NCBI RefSeq assembly: GCF_000247695.1
Contig: NW_004624866.1
Location: 3,931,075 to 3,995,074 of the forward strand
Length of the DNA stretch: 64,000 bases
Origin: Heterocephalus glaber
Taxonomy: Eukaryota > Chordata > Mammalia > Rodentia > Bathyergidae
Direction: 5' to 3'
Under the pieces are notes generated by a model. The model saw only the letters and a list, made by a program, of their open reading frames with translations, searched no databases and was not told the DNA's origin. The number at the start of each line of letters is the position of its first letter. The stretch's first letter is position 1. Positions 21,584 through 32,782 of this stretch are shown one piece after another. A program made the position numbers and the translations under genes.

Positions 21584-22198
21584 CAGGGTAATGCTTGCTT
21601 CCAGGAATGAATTTCGGAGTATTGCTTCCCTTTTAATTTCATTAGGGAGTTTGAGAAGTAGCAGAATTAGGTCTTCTCTATATTTCTTGTAGAATTCAGC
21701 AGTGAATCCATCAGGACCTGGCTTTTCTTTGTCAGAAGGATTTTAATTACACTTTCAATTTCATTCACTGATATTCGGTTATTTAGAATATTTATATTTT
21801 CTTGATCTAGCTTTGATTATTCATATGTATGTAGGAATCTCTCCATTTCTTCTTTGTTTTCCATCTTACTAGAATACAGGTTCTTGACATAGGTATTGCT
21901 GATCTTCTGGATTTCTGTAGAATTCATTGTGATTTCACCCTTTTTATTTCCATGGATTTGAGTTTTTTCTTTCCATTTTTTGATAAGGTTGGCTAAGGGT
22001 TTGTCCACTTTATTTAATCTTTCAAAGAACCAACTCTTCAATTCATTGATTCTTTTATTATTTTCTTAGTCTCAGTTGCATTAATTTCTGCTCTGATTTT
22101 TATAATTTCCTCCCTTATATGAGCTTTGGGTTTGACTTTCTCTTCTTTTTCTAGAAGCTTGAAGTTCAACTTTGGGTTATTTGTACTTGCTCTGTTCT
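21584..22198 (-). mobile_element. L1 ORF2 remnant (upstream of reverse transcriptase), antisense
   Basis: Resumes the L1 split by the solo LTR. Minus-strand translation gives the linker between endonuclease and RT: IREEIIKIRAEINATETKK, SWFFERLNKVDKPLANLIKK and GEITMNSTEIQ, followed by a degraded PGPDGF region. It stops at 22198 where the L1 sequence flips orientation. Confidence 0.9.
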
Positions 22199-22525
22199 CC
22201 AAAATGGACCACATAGTAGCTCATAGAACATGCTTAAGTAAATGCAAAGGAATTGAAATTATCCCATTTATTAGAGCATAGTGCAATGAAATTGGAAATC
22301 AATGGCAAAAGAAGCCACAAAAACTTCATAAACACATGGATATTAAATAACACCCTCATGAACATCAAATGGGTCATAGAAACAGTTTCTACAATTAAAT
22401 GATAATGCCAGTACAGCATATCAGAACTTTTGGGTTGCAATGAAAGCAGCCCAATGAAGGAAATTTATAGCAGTAAATTCCCATATCAGAAAAACAGAAC
22501 CAGAAAAGACTCAAAGAGAACTCAA
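22199..22525 (+). mobile_element. Inverted 5' segment of the same L1
   Basis: Sense L1 ORF2 from the end of the endonuclease domain: KMDHIVAHRTCLSK, a GIEIIP-like stretch, then broken frames matching the TWKLNN and YQNLWDAAKAVLRGKFIA regions. It is head-to-head with the antisense L1, the usual product of twin-primed 5' inversion. A copy of about 40 bp of the linker (ending CTTTCTAGAAG) occurs on both sides of the junction in opposite orientation. Confidence 0.8.
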
Positions 22526-23131
22526 ACTTTCTAGAAGTAAAATTATTGGATCAAAATTTGTATAAAACTATAAGATTATTGCTAGGAAGTAAGAAATTAC
22601 TCTTCAAAAAGAGTACAAAAGTTTTTAGTGTGACAAGCAGTTTTATTAAATGTCACTTCATTCGTTTGCAGAAGTTTGTGTTATCTGACTGTGCATATTG
22701 TGCATGTGCACATATAGGAATACTCACATGCACACATTCACAGGACACAGACCACCAGTGCTGTTGCTGTGCTTATTTAAACAGATAGAAATGTGGCAGC
22801 CACCAGCTTATTGCACCTTCTGCTCGCAGGCTGACCAACCCCACCACAGAGATAGGCTGCAGTGCTCCTATCTCTGCTGCATGGTTCTGTACAAAGCTAC
22901 TTCAGCTAAGGGTGGACATTTGATCCAGCATAGGCCATTTCACTTTTTCTTGGAAATTTCACAAAACAAAAAATGAGACATAGCAACTAGAAATCGTACT
23001 TGCTTCATTAATTTAAGGTCCCCCACCTTCCCAACATGAGAATATTCCCAACTTCCTCTTTATTGGAATCCTGGATTCCGTTAATATCAGCCCAAGTTAA
23101 TGAATAATAATTAAAATAGAATTAAAACTAA
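22526..23131. other. No recognisable feature
   Basis: Unique-looking sequence; two overlapping frames at 22546-22976 have cysteine- and histidine-rich stretches but no zinc-finger spacing I can support. Confidence 0.4.
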
Positions 23132-23300
23132 CATGGATATTTATTATGAATGTTCTAAGGATTTTATCTGTACTATATCACTCTATCTTTATAAAAAATT
23201 TATGAGGTAGATAATGTAAGAATCTTGATTTTAGAGATGAGAAAACTAAATCCAGGCCTGAGCCAGAGTAATTTGGTCACAAAGCCCATGTTATTGTCAT
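23132..23300 (-). mobile_element. MIR SINE, antisense
   Basis: TATTTATTATGAATGTTCTA, TTTATGAGGTAGATAATGTA, TTTTAGAGATGAGAAAACTA and a CAAAGCC end follow reverse MIR. Confidence 0.7.
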
Positions 23301-24131
23301 AGTGAAGTGGTTGGCCACTAGCTCTCAGGAAGTCATAGAGATGCTGTCTCATCACAGTCCAAAGAAGCTATGTAGAGCCACCACTGGCATGGGCAGTGCA
23401 GATGGAATTTGTCAACCCAAAACTTATTGTGACCCTAAATATCAACATCCTGACCTCAGAAGGCTACTCAGTGAACTCAGTGGAAGTCCACCTGAGAACA
23501 TTCACCTGGGACAGGAAACCATCCTGCTCTGCTCACAAATCATAACCTCATTCTAGTTGTGGCCAGAGAGAGTTGGCATGTGATTGCTTAACAGTGTGTT
23601 TAGCCACACTCATCCAGGAAGGAGTGTGATTTAGACCCCTCACTCGGAATTTTTTTAAAAAACCACATTATGGGATCCATTCAAGGGTTCACTTGGAAAG
23701 CAAGAACAAGGAAAATAGCCAGAGAAACATCAGCTTCCCAAGGGACAAGAAATAGATTAGCCTACACAATTACAAATGGTGACAGTACCAGGTTTAAAAT
23801 GTGTTTATCAAGTTGACAGGAAATAAGATTTCAGACTATTATTTAAACTTGCATAAATTGTAATAAAATTATTTTAATTACTGAAATTTTTGAGGTAATC
23901 ATATCACAAGTAGTCATTTTGACATTACTGAATCAGAACTATAAAATAAAGAAGATTGTGATGATGACTTACCTGGTAATGACTACAAACCCTACTTTAG
24001 ATGCACACCGCCCTGATAAAATGAAATAACATCACAACAAGCATCAAAATACTATTTCTCAAATTTTACCAGCCTTCCCCAATTTTAGAATCTCTACTTT
24101 CCTTCAAATTTCTTCTCAGTAGCTCCAGAGG
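23301..24131. other. No recognisable feature
   Basis: Unique-looking; the 84-codon frame at 23302-23556 has no recognisable domain. Confidence 0.4.
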
Positions 24132-24171
24132 GTCTACAGCCATACCACCTTGAACTTGCCTGATCTCGTCA
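24132..24171 (+). pseudogene. 5S rRNA pseudogene, 5' fragment
   Basis: GTCTACAGCCATACCACCTT then GAACTTGCCTGATCTCGTC matches the first 40 or so bases of vertebrate 5S rRNA with a few C-to-T type changes. The rest of the 5S, including the internal promoter box C, is missing. A 5S-derived retrocopy or SINE head is the likely origin. Confidence 0.8.
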
Positions 24172-24439
24172 GTAGTGTAGGGGGTCCCCAGTAGCCTTAC
24201 TGCTCTGCAACATCAACCCTCTGCTCTTTCCCAACTTGCTGTAGCCATTCCATCAGGTTCAACTGTCCTGCTGATGGCCACTGCTGCACCACTTTGGCAG
24301 TGGACATCAATTACATGTGCCTGTGTCCCCACTAATTCCCACAGATCTGTGCAGAGGCCTCCAGGGGTGATTTGCTAACCCTACAGCTCCTAGAAAGAAT
24401 GCTATTTCCTCTTCATGGAGGCATCAGTGCACTGCCCCC

Positions 24440-24595
24440 AGGCCCCACCCCTGACCCCAAACTCTTCTTTCTGTTCCCACTTAGCCCATCATTATTGGGC
24501 CAATTTTGTTCACTCATTGTCTGTCTCCCTGAATGTAAACTCTCCTTGAAGGCTCCACAGCCACTCATGCACATAGACACCTCCCCCTCCAGACA
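24440..24595 (+). mobile_element. Possible L2 LINE fragment
   Basis: GTTCACTCATTGTCTGTCTCC, CTGAATGTAAACTCTCCTTGA resembles the L2 3' region (TGTCTCCCACTAGAATGTAAGCTCCATGA). Weakly supported. Confidence 0.45.
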
Positions 24596-24659
24596 TTTCA
24601 AACATGTCTGAACATGGGTAAACACCAATTAGGGACAGATTTGAATTCTTCCCATTATA

Positions 24660-24725
24660 TCTATTATCATTATGCCATCATCATGACCCTTATCATGATG
24701 ATGGTTATGATGATGGTAGTGATAA
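24660..24725. repeat. (ATC)/(GAT) trinucleotide patch with 12-bp hairpin
   Basis: CAT-type triplets switch to GAT-type triplets, producing a perfect inverted repeat CCATCATCATGA (24675-24686), loop CCCTTA, TCATGATGATGG (24693-24704). Confidence 0.85.
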
Positions 24726-25424
24726 ACTGCAGCCTATTAATGACATTTGCTATATATCAGATCACATTGGAGAAAATTAGATCCACTTGCTTCCTCTATC
24801 TCATTTTTCTAATACAAAAAATATTTTTAAAGAACTCTAATATTTAATATGCCTATATGATATTTTTCTTCTTTAAAATAAACAATAGATGTTATGTACT
24901 AGAAAAGAAATATATATAATAAGACTCACCCTGAATTTTTCTTCTCTCATATGCATATAATCAATGTTGTATATTAGAATAGTAAGGATGAAAAGAAGCT
25001 TCCAAATGGCCTATCTGTAACATATTTGGTTTAGGTTGAAGCTTTGGGTTCTAATCACACTTTAAAAGAGACTCAGAATCACTCTAGATTTTGTGTTCTC
25101 TATGAATATGATCATGCTAACACAGGCTGTTCTGAGAACAATTCATGGCTATTCCAAGATCAAAGGAAATGCTTAACAAATAATTATTTTCCCTTCTGAT
25201 TTCTCGTTGTCAGGAATATACCAATATCATGTTAAATGTCAGTTTTATAAAGCTGCTGCCAAGGATGTCTATGTGACTGGAAGATGAATACATAGACTGA
25301 GACAGATATGAATAAATTGTCAAAGGGAAAGCTCAAAAATCTTGTTATCAGTATGTTTCTGCTAAAGAAAACTATAGGTCATGGCAGTGAGCAAAATGAT
25401 TTTACCTCAATATATCTGTATATC
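24726..25424. other. No recognisable feature
   Basis: AT-rich unique-looking sequence. Confidence 0.45.
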
Positions 25425-25535
25425 TCTGTCTTGCTTATTTTCTCATCACTGGGATAAAATACTCAACAGCCACAACTAAAGAAAAAAGGGGTTTATTTTT
25501 GCTTATGGTTTTTAGAGAATAACAGTCCATATTAT
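25425..25535 (-). mobile_element. MaLR LTR fragment, antisense
   Basis: CATCACTGGGATAAAATACT, CAACAGCCACAACTAAAGAA, GGGTTTATTTTTGCTTATGG and AACAGTCCAT are the reverse complement of a rodent-type MaLR LTR 3' end. Confidence 0.6.
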
Positions 25536-25539
25536 TTAG

Positions 25540-25732
25540 GTAGCTCCTCCTTTTCCCTCTACTTTCTAGCCACCATGACATGAGTAACTTTCCTCTACTG
25601 TGCCCCTCTGTCATGCTGTTTCTGCCTTGGAGCCAGCCAATTATGAACTGAATCCTCTAAAAACATGAGCCAAAACAAATCTCTCCATTTTTAAGCTGTG
25701 AGTGTCAGGCATTTTCCCAGTGACAAAGACAG
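25540..25732 (+). mobile_element. MaLR 5' LTR (5'-truncated), sense
   Basis: CTAGCCACCATGACATGAGT, CCTTGGAGCCAGCCAATTAT, GAACTGAATCCTCTAAAAAC and AGGCATTTTCCCAGTGACAA are the 3' half of a MaLR LTR. It leads straight into MaLR internal sequence. Confidence 0.7.
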
Positions 25733-26625
25733 ATTTTAGTACCAGAAGGTGGGGTTGCTGCTGTGACTATACCTGACCATGTGTTTCAGAAGCCTTTGAA
25801 ACTAGTTCGTTGGAGGACTGTGGAAAGGTTTAGAGATGTCAGCTAGAGAAGCCATGGAATACTGTAAAGAAAGTAAGAAAAGAGTGATGCAAGATTCTTT
25901 TCATAGCTCAGAAGATCAGACCAGAGGACCAGAAGGCAGCAAAGGCCAAGCTCAGGAAGTTTCAGGTGGGTACAAGGACTCCACTGGCAGTTTGACTAAA
26001 GATCATATGAGTTATGAGAAGGCATTTTGCACATGTCTTAAGACTTTGTGAAAAATAGGGATTAAGGGCAGTGGATTAATTAATCTGTTGCAGGAAATTT
26101 CAAAACAGCCCTACATTCAGCCTATGACATGGGTGCTATAGCAGCTTTGAACCAAGTATATAGTGAAAAGCAGGAGCAAAAAGAACATTCGAAAAGTTTG
26201 TAGTCTCATCAGAAAGGGAAGATCTGCAAAGTTGAGACCATGACAGCTTGCATGCTGAGAAGACCAGCTTTAAAAAAAGAAAGTAAATGCTTTTCCTCAG
26301 AACAATAGGAAAGATGCCTAAGGGCATTTCAGGAATCAACAAGACCCCATACTTTGCAAGCTCAAAGGTGCGAAACAGTAAAGCTTTCATTTAAGAAAGG
26401 AACCTTGGCCACTTTATTAAGAAGGACCTCCTAGGGAATTGGTTCTCTGAGATTCTTTTCACAATGATCAATCATCCAGGCACTCAGAGGCCTCTGAAGC
26501 CATGCCCAAGATGATCTGGCTATTGCTTGAGCTTGCAGCAGACTTTAGCATCATCCACGAAGGGGTAATTTTACAGACTTGCAGAATGTAAGAGTTGTCA
26601 GATAAGGGAGGCTTCCACTCAAAGG
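25733..26625 (+). mobile_element. MaLR internal region, non-coding remnant
   Basis: Begins TTTTAGTACCAGAAGGTGGGG, the conserved start of MaLR/THE1-type internal sequence just after the 5' LTR. It continues with phrases resembling the non-coding MaLR interior (CAGCTTTGAACCAAGTATAT, CAAGGCCAAGCTCAGG-like) and ends at GGGAGGCTTCCACTCAAA (26606-26623), which recurs at 47083. No retroviral reading frame is present, as expected for MaLR. Confidence 0.6.
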
Positions 26626-26850
26626 GCATCTCTTCTTACCAGCTTTTCCCTTTGCTCTCTGCTTTCTGGCTGTCATGACATGAGCAGCTTTCCCTGGCCA
26701 GACTCTTCTACCATGCTCTTCCTGCTTTGGAACTAGCCAATTATGGACTGAATCCTATAAAACCTACAAAGCCAGATGAACCTCTCCTTCCTTAAGTTGT
26801 CAGTGTTAGGTATTTTGTCCCAGAGATGAGAAAGTGATAAAGATACTCTC
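26626..26850 (+). mobile_element. MaLR 3' LTR (5'-truncated), sense
   Basis: CTTTCTGGCTGTCATGACAT, TTTGGAACTAGCCAATTATG, GACTGAATCCTATAAAACCT and TTAGGTATTTTGTCCCAGAG parallel the LTR at 25540-25732. The LTR start and distal interior are missing, so an internal deletion joined interior to LTR. Confidence 0.7.
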
Positions 26851-27276
26851 TTAATCAATTTGGCCTTCCACACAACCACAGTATTCATGAACCTCTAAGA
26901 AGCTGTAACAAAAGCTACAAAAAAAACAGAAACAAGTTGAGGTGCAAGTGAAGGATCATCACTAGCTCATTGGGCTTTCATCACCTCTACTCCTTCCTAG
27001 GCGAGCTCCTCCCCATTCTCACTAATCCCTTTACATAACTGACGAGAATTGTTCTGATAGCAATACTTACCACGATGAAGCATTTTAGGTACTATTTTAA
27101 AAGGACTGGGAAATTTAAGACATGTACAAAGCAACTTTTTATTTTAAATAATCTATATACTAAAAAGAATGTGTTAGGAACTGTGAAGAAGAAAAATAAG
27201 AATAAAATTTCAATGTTGACCTCAAAGAATTAGTATTTTAGAATATACTGGGACTCAATCTATAATATGCTCTGTA
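26851..27276. other. No recognisable feature
   Basis: Unique-looking AT-rich sequence. Confidence 0.4.
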
Positions 27277-27722
27277 TGTGATGGTTATTGACTACTGCCT
27301 AACAAATCATCCCAAATTTTAGTAATTTAAAGCAACAAACATTGATTATTTCATATTTTCTGCAGCTCACAAATTTGGAAGTAATTTAGCTGGGTGGCTC
27401 TGCCTCATGACATCTCATGAGATTAAAGCCAGGATGTGAACAGACTAGGGCAGCCCAATCTGCTCCCGATGTGACTGGTGGCAAGGGCTTCAATTCCTTG
27501 CACATGGGCCTCAACCAGTGTCTGCTGGGGCATCCTCACAGCCTTTCAGGCATCTATCCAAGTAGAAGAGAAGTGGATGGTGCAGTGTTCTTAGGGCCTG
27601 TCCCCAGAAATCACACAACAACATGTGCAGAGTGTCCTCTTAGCTTCCTAAGTCAGCCCTTTTAATGTGAGAGGGAACTACAGAAAGACATGAGTACCGG
27701 GAGAAGTGATCATCTTGGACAC
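27277..27722 (-). mobile_element. MLT1-type LTR (older subfamily), antisense
   Basis: CCTAACAAATCATCCCAAAT, TTTAAAGCAACAAACATTGA, AGCTGGGTGGCTCTGCCTCA, CCTTGCACATGGGCCTCAAC and GGGAGAAGTGATCATCTTGG follow an older MLT1 subfamily in reverse. An open frame at 27417-27665 inside it is not a gene. Confidence 0.7.
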
Positions 27723-28610
27723 TGGGTGCCCCCGTGTGTCATGGAGTTTCCCTGGGCTCACTCATCTGCAAGTCAGAGTCACTCAATATTTCAAACTTTA
27801 CCATCTCTTTCCCCAGCCACTGACTAAACATTCCAAGGTCCTAAAGTATCTTTTCTTCCCCATATTTCTAGGAGTTCCCATAGAGGCTCCCCCACTACCA
27901 CATGGCACCATTCTGTTACCCATAGCATAGCTGCTTTAGGACTTGCTACTGAAGAAGTGGAAATGTCAGGGCCAAACCAAGCCGTGCTCATTTCCAACTC
28001 AGGGTTCTCCTCTCTATTTAGGGTTTCTAGGTCCCTAAGCTCACCAAGTCTTTCTCACTAGGTCAAAGCCATCTCTCTTCCTCCCTCAGTCTGCACTCTT
28101 TTCAAGAAGGCTCCTCAATCCTGGTGCCAATAGGCTTGTCTCACCAATTCACCACACAGGCCCAGCTGTGCCCTGAACTAGCATTTCTTCCCTCCTTCTG
28201 CCCCATAAGACCTGCTATATTTACAAGAATAAATATAAAGTTAAAAATGTCATTCGGTAGTGGAGTATTTTTATAGATTTGCTGAGTCTCAGCCCTAGAT
28301 GGTATTTTTCTAGTAGGTAAATTTCCATGACTGCTAACTCGTGCAATGAGGTCAAAAGACCTCCAGAGGAGTCCTGCCCATCAGTCACCGAGACACTAAC
28401 CTGTACTGATAAACCCTGCCACAACACATGGCTAGATGAATAGACAGGTCAATAGCCACTTTAGTTTAATGACTACAGAAATGCTGCCGAAATCTAACTC
28501 TGAATCTTGCTCAGCACATTCCAATTAATACAGTTAGAAACAAAGGAGCTGAATGAGTCACTCCCTTCCCTATATTCATCTGTAAACACCACCCTTTACC
28601 CATGCTTCAA
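27723..28610. other. No recognisable feature
   Basis: Unique-looking, slightly GC-richer (27750-28200), with no exon-like frame that I can support. Confidence 0.4.
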
Positions 28611-29125
28611 TTTTTTTTCTTTTTTTGCTACTTTTGTGGAGGGATTAATGAAGTTTATTGGTACATTTTGGATATACATATTGATCATATTCATCATAGG
28701 GAATCTCTACCTGTACACGAAATAGCTTCATTCTTTTTTCCCATTCCCCTCCCCTCCCTTCAACCCCTCTTACCCTCCTTATTTACAAAAGCTCTGTTTC
28801 CATTTTTTCTTTCTTTTCTCATTTTTTTTCTTTTCCATGCCTTCCTTTCTCCTCTACCCTCTTCCTAGTTCTCCTTCCCATTTGAACATTTTCTTCCTAT
28901 TTCACAAGATCTATTATACATTTTGGCCCTTATTTACACTTTCAGTTTCTTGTACCAGAAAAACAATACAATATTTACACTTGTGTATCCAATTTATTTC
29001 TCTTAAGAGTATAGTGTCAAGATGCATCCATATACCTAGAAATGTCTCAAGTTCATCCTTCTTTATGGCTGAGTAGTACTCCATTGTATAAAAAAATCTT
29101 CTTTATCCATTCATTAGTAAAAGAA
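28611..29125 (-). mobile_element. L1 3' UTR and ORF2 C-terminus, antisense
   Basis: Starts with a T run (the poly(A) tail on the minus strand), then TACATTTTGGATATACATAT and TGATCATATTCATCATAGGG, a C/T-rich 3' UTR, and TTTATGGCTGAGTAGTACTC plus CTTTATCCATTCATTAGT from the ORF2 end. The L1 is 5'-truncated. Overlapping plus-strand frames here are artefacts of the pyrimidine-rich UTR. Confidence 0.85.
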
Positions 29126-30277
29126 GTAAAAAATAAAATAACAAAAGCCTAAGAGATCGCCATGCCTTCAGCAGCAGAGCACTGGCACCACTGAAAAATT
29201 CTATAGGAGGCACCAAAAAGTCAGAGGTGTCTGGACTTCAAATTCTAAAAGTCTGAATTGTCATGCCCTTTTTGCCCTTTTCCCTTTCCCCTCTTCCTGC
29301 TGCTACCTTCCCAGAGATCTTTGATAAATGTAGCTACTTACTACTTATTTCGGAGAGTACACTTTGTACTTCTTTCCTCACCATACACAAGAACCTGGAC
29401 TGTTTTTGCCCACTCAATTGTAACATAATCAAAGAGGAAAAGGGAAAGTTTAAGGTTACCACAGTAAACTTATCTTTATTTTTATTCTCTTTCAATCATT
29501 ATGGAAAAAAACCTTTGTATTTAGTCATCTACTTAGACATTCCTCAATAAAGCCTGAATTTGAGAAGAAAGCTGGAGTGAGTACAATGAAAGTTTACATT
29601 GTCACTTGAGCCATCACCAGAAAGAGCCCCACATTCAGCTTCAGCCTTCTATCACTGATTGAAAACTTATTGCCTCAGTCAAATTTTCTGTCACCATCGA
29701 AGCCAGAAAACAGCTAGAATAGAAGACAAGTGGCTTAAGACGTTCATTTATAAAAAGAGTAAATGGTGTTGTAGAATCCAAGAAAGATAATTGTAAATGA
29801 AGCAGGTTTCTATCTGATTTTTAAAGTTTTACATATTTGAAATTCTCATTAAAGAGAGTACTTAAGGATGTGAATTCATGTATTCAGAATTAGAATTTGA
29901 GAAGACTTGGCATTATCATGGCAGAAGTCTGGTTTGCTCGGTAACGCTTTCTTCATAATGATAATAGAGGTTAATCATGTCATACCACAAAAGAAGTAAT
30001 AAGTATAGGAAGTAATGCATATGTTACTTTGCTCAATTCAGTCATCTCAAAATGTATACACATTTCAAAACAACATGATAAATATATGCGATTGTTACTT
30101 GCTATTTATAAAAAATTAACAACATTCTTATCATATAATGATTACTTATGACTTATAAAACCATCAACTACTTTCTTAAAATTTTTTTAAAAGTTAGTCA
30201 TTATACTAAGACTTTCAGTCACAAATTTTTCAGTGCAATAGTCCCAGACCATTAACTCTCTGGGAATGGACATAGGG
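29126..30277. other. No recognisable feature
   Basis: AT-rich unique-looking sequence; the 95-codon frame at 29263-29550 has no recognisable domain. Confidence 0.4.
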
Positions 30278-30886
30278 TATATTAGTTTTCCGTTGCTGTG
30301 GTTAAAAAAATGTACCACAAATTTAGCAACTTCAAATAACACCCATTTATTATTTCACAGTGCTGTAGATCAGAAGTCCAGCTACAATGTGGCTCAGCTG
30401 GTTTCCTGCTTAGACTCTCACATGGCTGAAAACAAGATCTTGGCAGGTCTATGTTTCTTTGTGAAGGGCCTGGAGATGAATCCACTTGCAAGTTGTTCAA
30501 GGTGGTGGATGGACTCAGTCTTTAGCAGTTGTAGGACTGAGGCTCGCTTTTCTCTGCTAACTAATAGCTGAGGTTGACATGTGCCCGAGAAGTCTCTCCT
30601 CCGTGTATAAGACTATCTCCACCTCCAAGCCAGCATGGGTGTATCCAGTCATCTTATACTTCCAATCTCTCTGGCTTCATCACTGCCATCGGCTATTTAT
30701 ATTTAAGGGATCACTCATGTGAATACACTGGGACTAATTAGATATGCCAAGTTATTCTCCCTATGTTAAAGTCACTAGATTGTTAACCTTCATTACAACT
30801 GCAAAGACTCTTTTACCATGTAGGTGACACATTCACTGGTATGACAATAGAGAGGGAAGGTCATTGGCCAAAGTTCCACCTATCAC
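30278..30886 (-). mobile_element. MLT1-type LTR, antisense
   Basis: TTCCGTTGCTGTGGTTAAAA, AATTTAGCAACTTCAAATAA, CACAGTGCTGTAGATCAGAA, TTATTCTCCCTATGTTAAAG and AACCTTCATTACAACTGCAA are in the order of a reversed MLT1 LTR. Open frames at 30266-30571 are inside it. Confidence 0.7.
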
Positions 30887-31281
30887 ACGGGGGAAGGGTG
30901 TACAGAAAGATTTCCCTACTGTAACAATTCCTTCTTTCTTGCTTGGATTGTTTTCTTAACTCAAGCAAATATTAATTTTGTGATTTTAATAGATTTTTAT
31001 TTAAAAGATTAAAAATATTTTAACAGTTATGTATTTTGAGGTATACTTATTCTATCCTTGTTGCTTAGTTTCACTTGAGGTAGGCACTTTCAAGTTATAA
31101 ATTGTCTGCAAAAATTTTTATAAATGTTTCCATTTTCCCAAGGTATATGACTTGGATCGTTTACAGAATTAAAAATATATTTCTGAATGTGATCAAATGT
31201 GGTTTATGAAAAAAAAGTGTTAAGTAATGAATTAACTAAACAGTCAAGATTTTAAACTGGGTGTTATGTACTCTCAACATT
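30887..31281. other. No recognisable feature
   Basis: AT-rich unique-looking sequence. Confidence 0.4.
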
Positions 31282-31294
31282 AAGAATGGTATGA

Positions 31295-31383
31295 GGCCAG
31301 GGATTTAGCTCAGTGGTTCGCCGCCTGCCTCGAAAGTGCAAGGACCCGAGTTCGATCCCCAGTACCAAAAAATACAAAAACAA
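31295..31383 (+). mobile_element. ID-type tRNA-derived SINE
   Basis: GGCCAGGGATTTAGCTCAGT start, GGTTCGCCGCCTGCCTCG variant, intact B box GTTCGATCCCC, A-rich tail. Perfect 13-bp target-site duplication AAGAATGGTATGA at 31282-31294 and 31384-31396. Confidence 0.96.
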
Positions 31384-31396
31384 AAGAATGGTATGA

Positions 31397-32544
31397 AACA
31401 TAGAAGAGGGGTATGAACCCCACATTACTTGTAATCTCATTGAGAAGGCAGAAGAAATACAAAATAATAGCAGTATACTGTGTTGTGCAGTTTGTTCCTG
31501 AGAAGTTCAGAAGGGACTGTCACTGCCAAGCCGGGGACATGAGGAGGGAGGGAGAAGGAGTCTTTCCCATGGGAGAGTGAATGAGTTTGGCAATAACGTT
31601 CTGCCTTTTTGAATTCCTACCACCAACCTATCTCCCAAACAGGAAGTCTGGTTTGAGCCTAGCATCCTAAATTCTAAAAGAAAGAGTAGCTCCCGTGTCA
31701 CTATATTCTAACCTTTTCTTGTCACACTAGGGCAAATTCTGTAAGCAAGGATCTGCCACAGACAGCTGGGGAGGCAATCCATGCAAATTACAGTGGACTT
31801 AGCTGTCTCAGGTGAAAATACGTAAGAAGTTATCACAATAAACTTAATTCATCTGCTACATATCATTTAGTTCTCAGAGATAAAAGGGGCAATATGTAGG
31901 GCTTTGAACAACAATTCAAATTAGCAACAGTCCAGTGTTCTAATTCTAGAATATTCTAATTATTTTTTTTTAAATGTCATCATTTCCACCTTTAGTTCCC
32001 CTAAACTGACCAATTCAGGATCGTGGCAGAACATAGCATTTCCTGCTTGTCTTTTCCCATCATAACTAGGATTCCCTAACTTTCTAGAAACTCTTATCCA
32101 GCAATTTAAAACATTTCCTTCAGAATGTGAAGGCTACTTTGGCCAAAGTCCACCTCTCTCAGCCAGTTATCAAACAGATAGTATAACTTGGACTTAAAAA
32201 AAACCCTGTTTATCATTATATATATCCCAGAAGAGGTTATCAGCCAAAGTCAAAGGCATGAGTGCCTGGTAGTCTCAATCCTGTTTCATTTGCCAAAATT
32301 CTGAATGATTTTAGTAACATTACATGAAGTACTTCAGAGACAAGGCTCTCTGTGGCTCTCAAGCAGGCTGGACTCTACTGCCAAGACATATATTGGATTT
32401 TAGTCCTATCACGGTGCTACTATCATTAATAATAATAATGTTATAATTACATTAAATAATTTTTCTGGTTTTTTATAGTGTTCTGCAGTCTAGAATATTC
32501 AACTGCACTTTTACATAATAATATATTGGATAGCAGTTGTGTTT
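31397..32544. other. No recognisable feature
   Basis: Unique-looking sequence over 1.1 kb. Confidence 0.4.
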
Positions 32545-32735
32545 GGTAGCAGCTTCATAGCAGAGTGGAAAAACATTGGTTTTGAAGTCAGACATCAACT
32601 GGCCTCAAAAAACATATCCTCCACCAGCTATACATCTGAAAAATTCAACTTTCTTCTCTGGACCTTACTTTCTCCCTAATGATGTGGTACTGCTATTTAT
32701 CTCTCAGGTAAATACATTAACTGAACTAAAGAACT
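32545..32735 (+). mobile_element. MIR SINE, sense
   Basis: AGCAGAGTGGAAAAACATTG, TTTTGAAGTCAGACATCAAC, CACCAGCTATACATCTGAAA, CTCTGGACCTTACTTTCTCC and AGGTAAATACATTAACTGAA follow sense MIR. Confidence 0.65.
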
Positions 32736-32782
32736 AAAATAAATTTAAATATATAAGGACTTAATAAAATAATATGATTCTC

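Noticed and set aside
28507..29076. Overlapping hydrophobic plus-strand frames suggesting membrane proteins
   Set aside because: They read the reverse complement of an L1 3' UTR, whose pyrimidine-rich DNA gives F, L and S.
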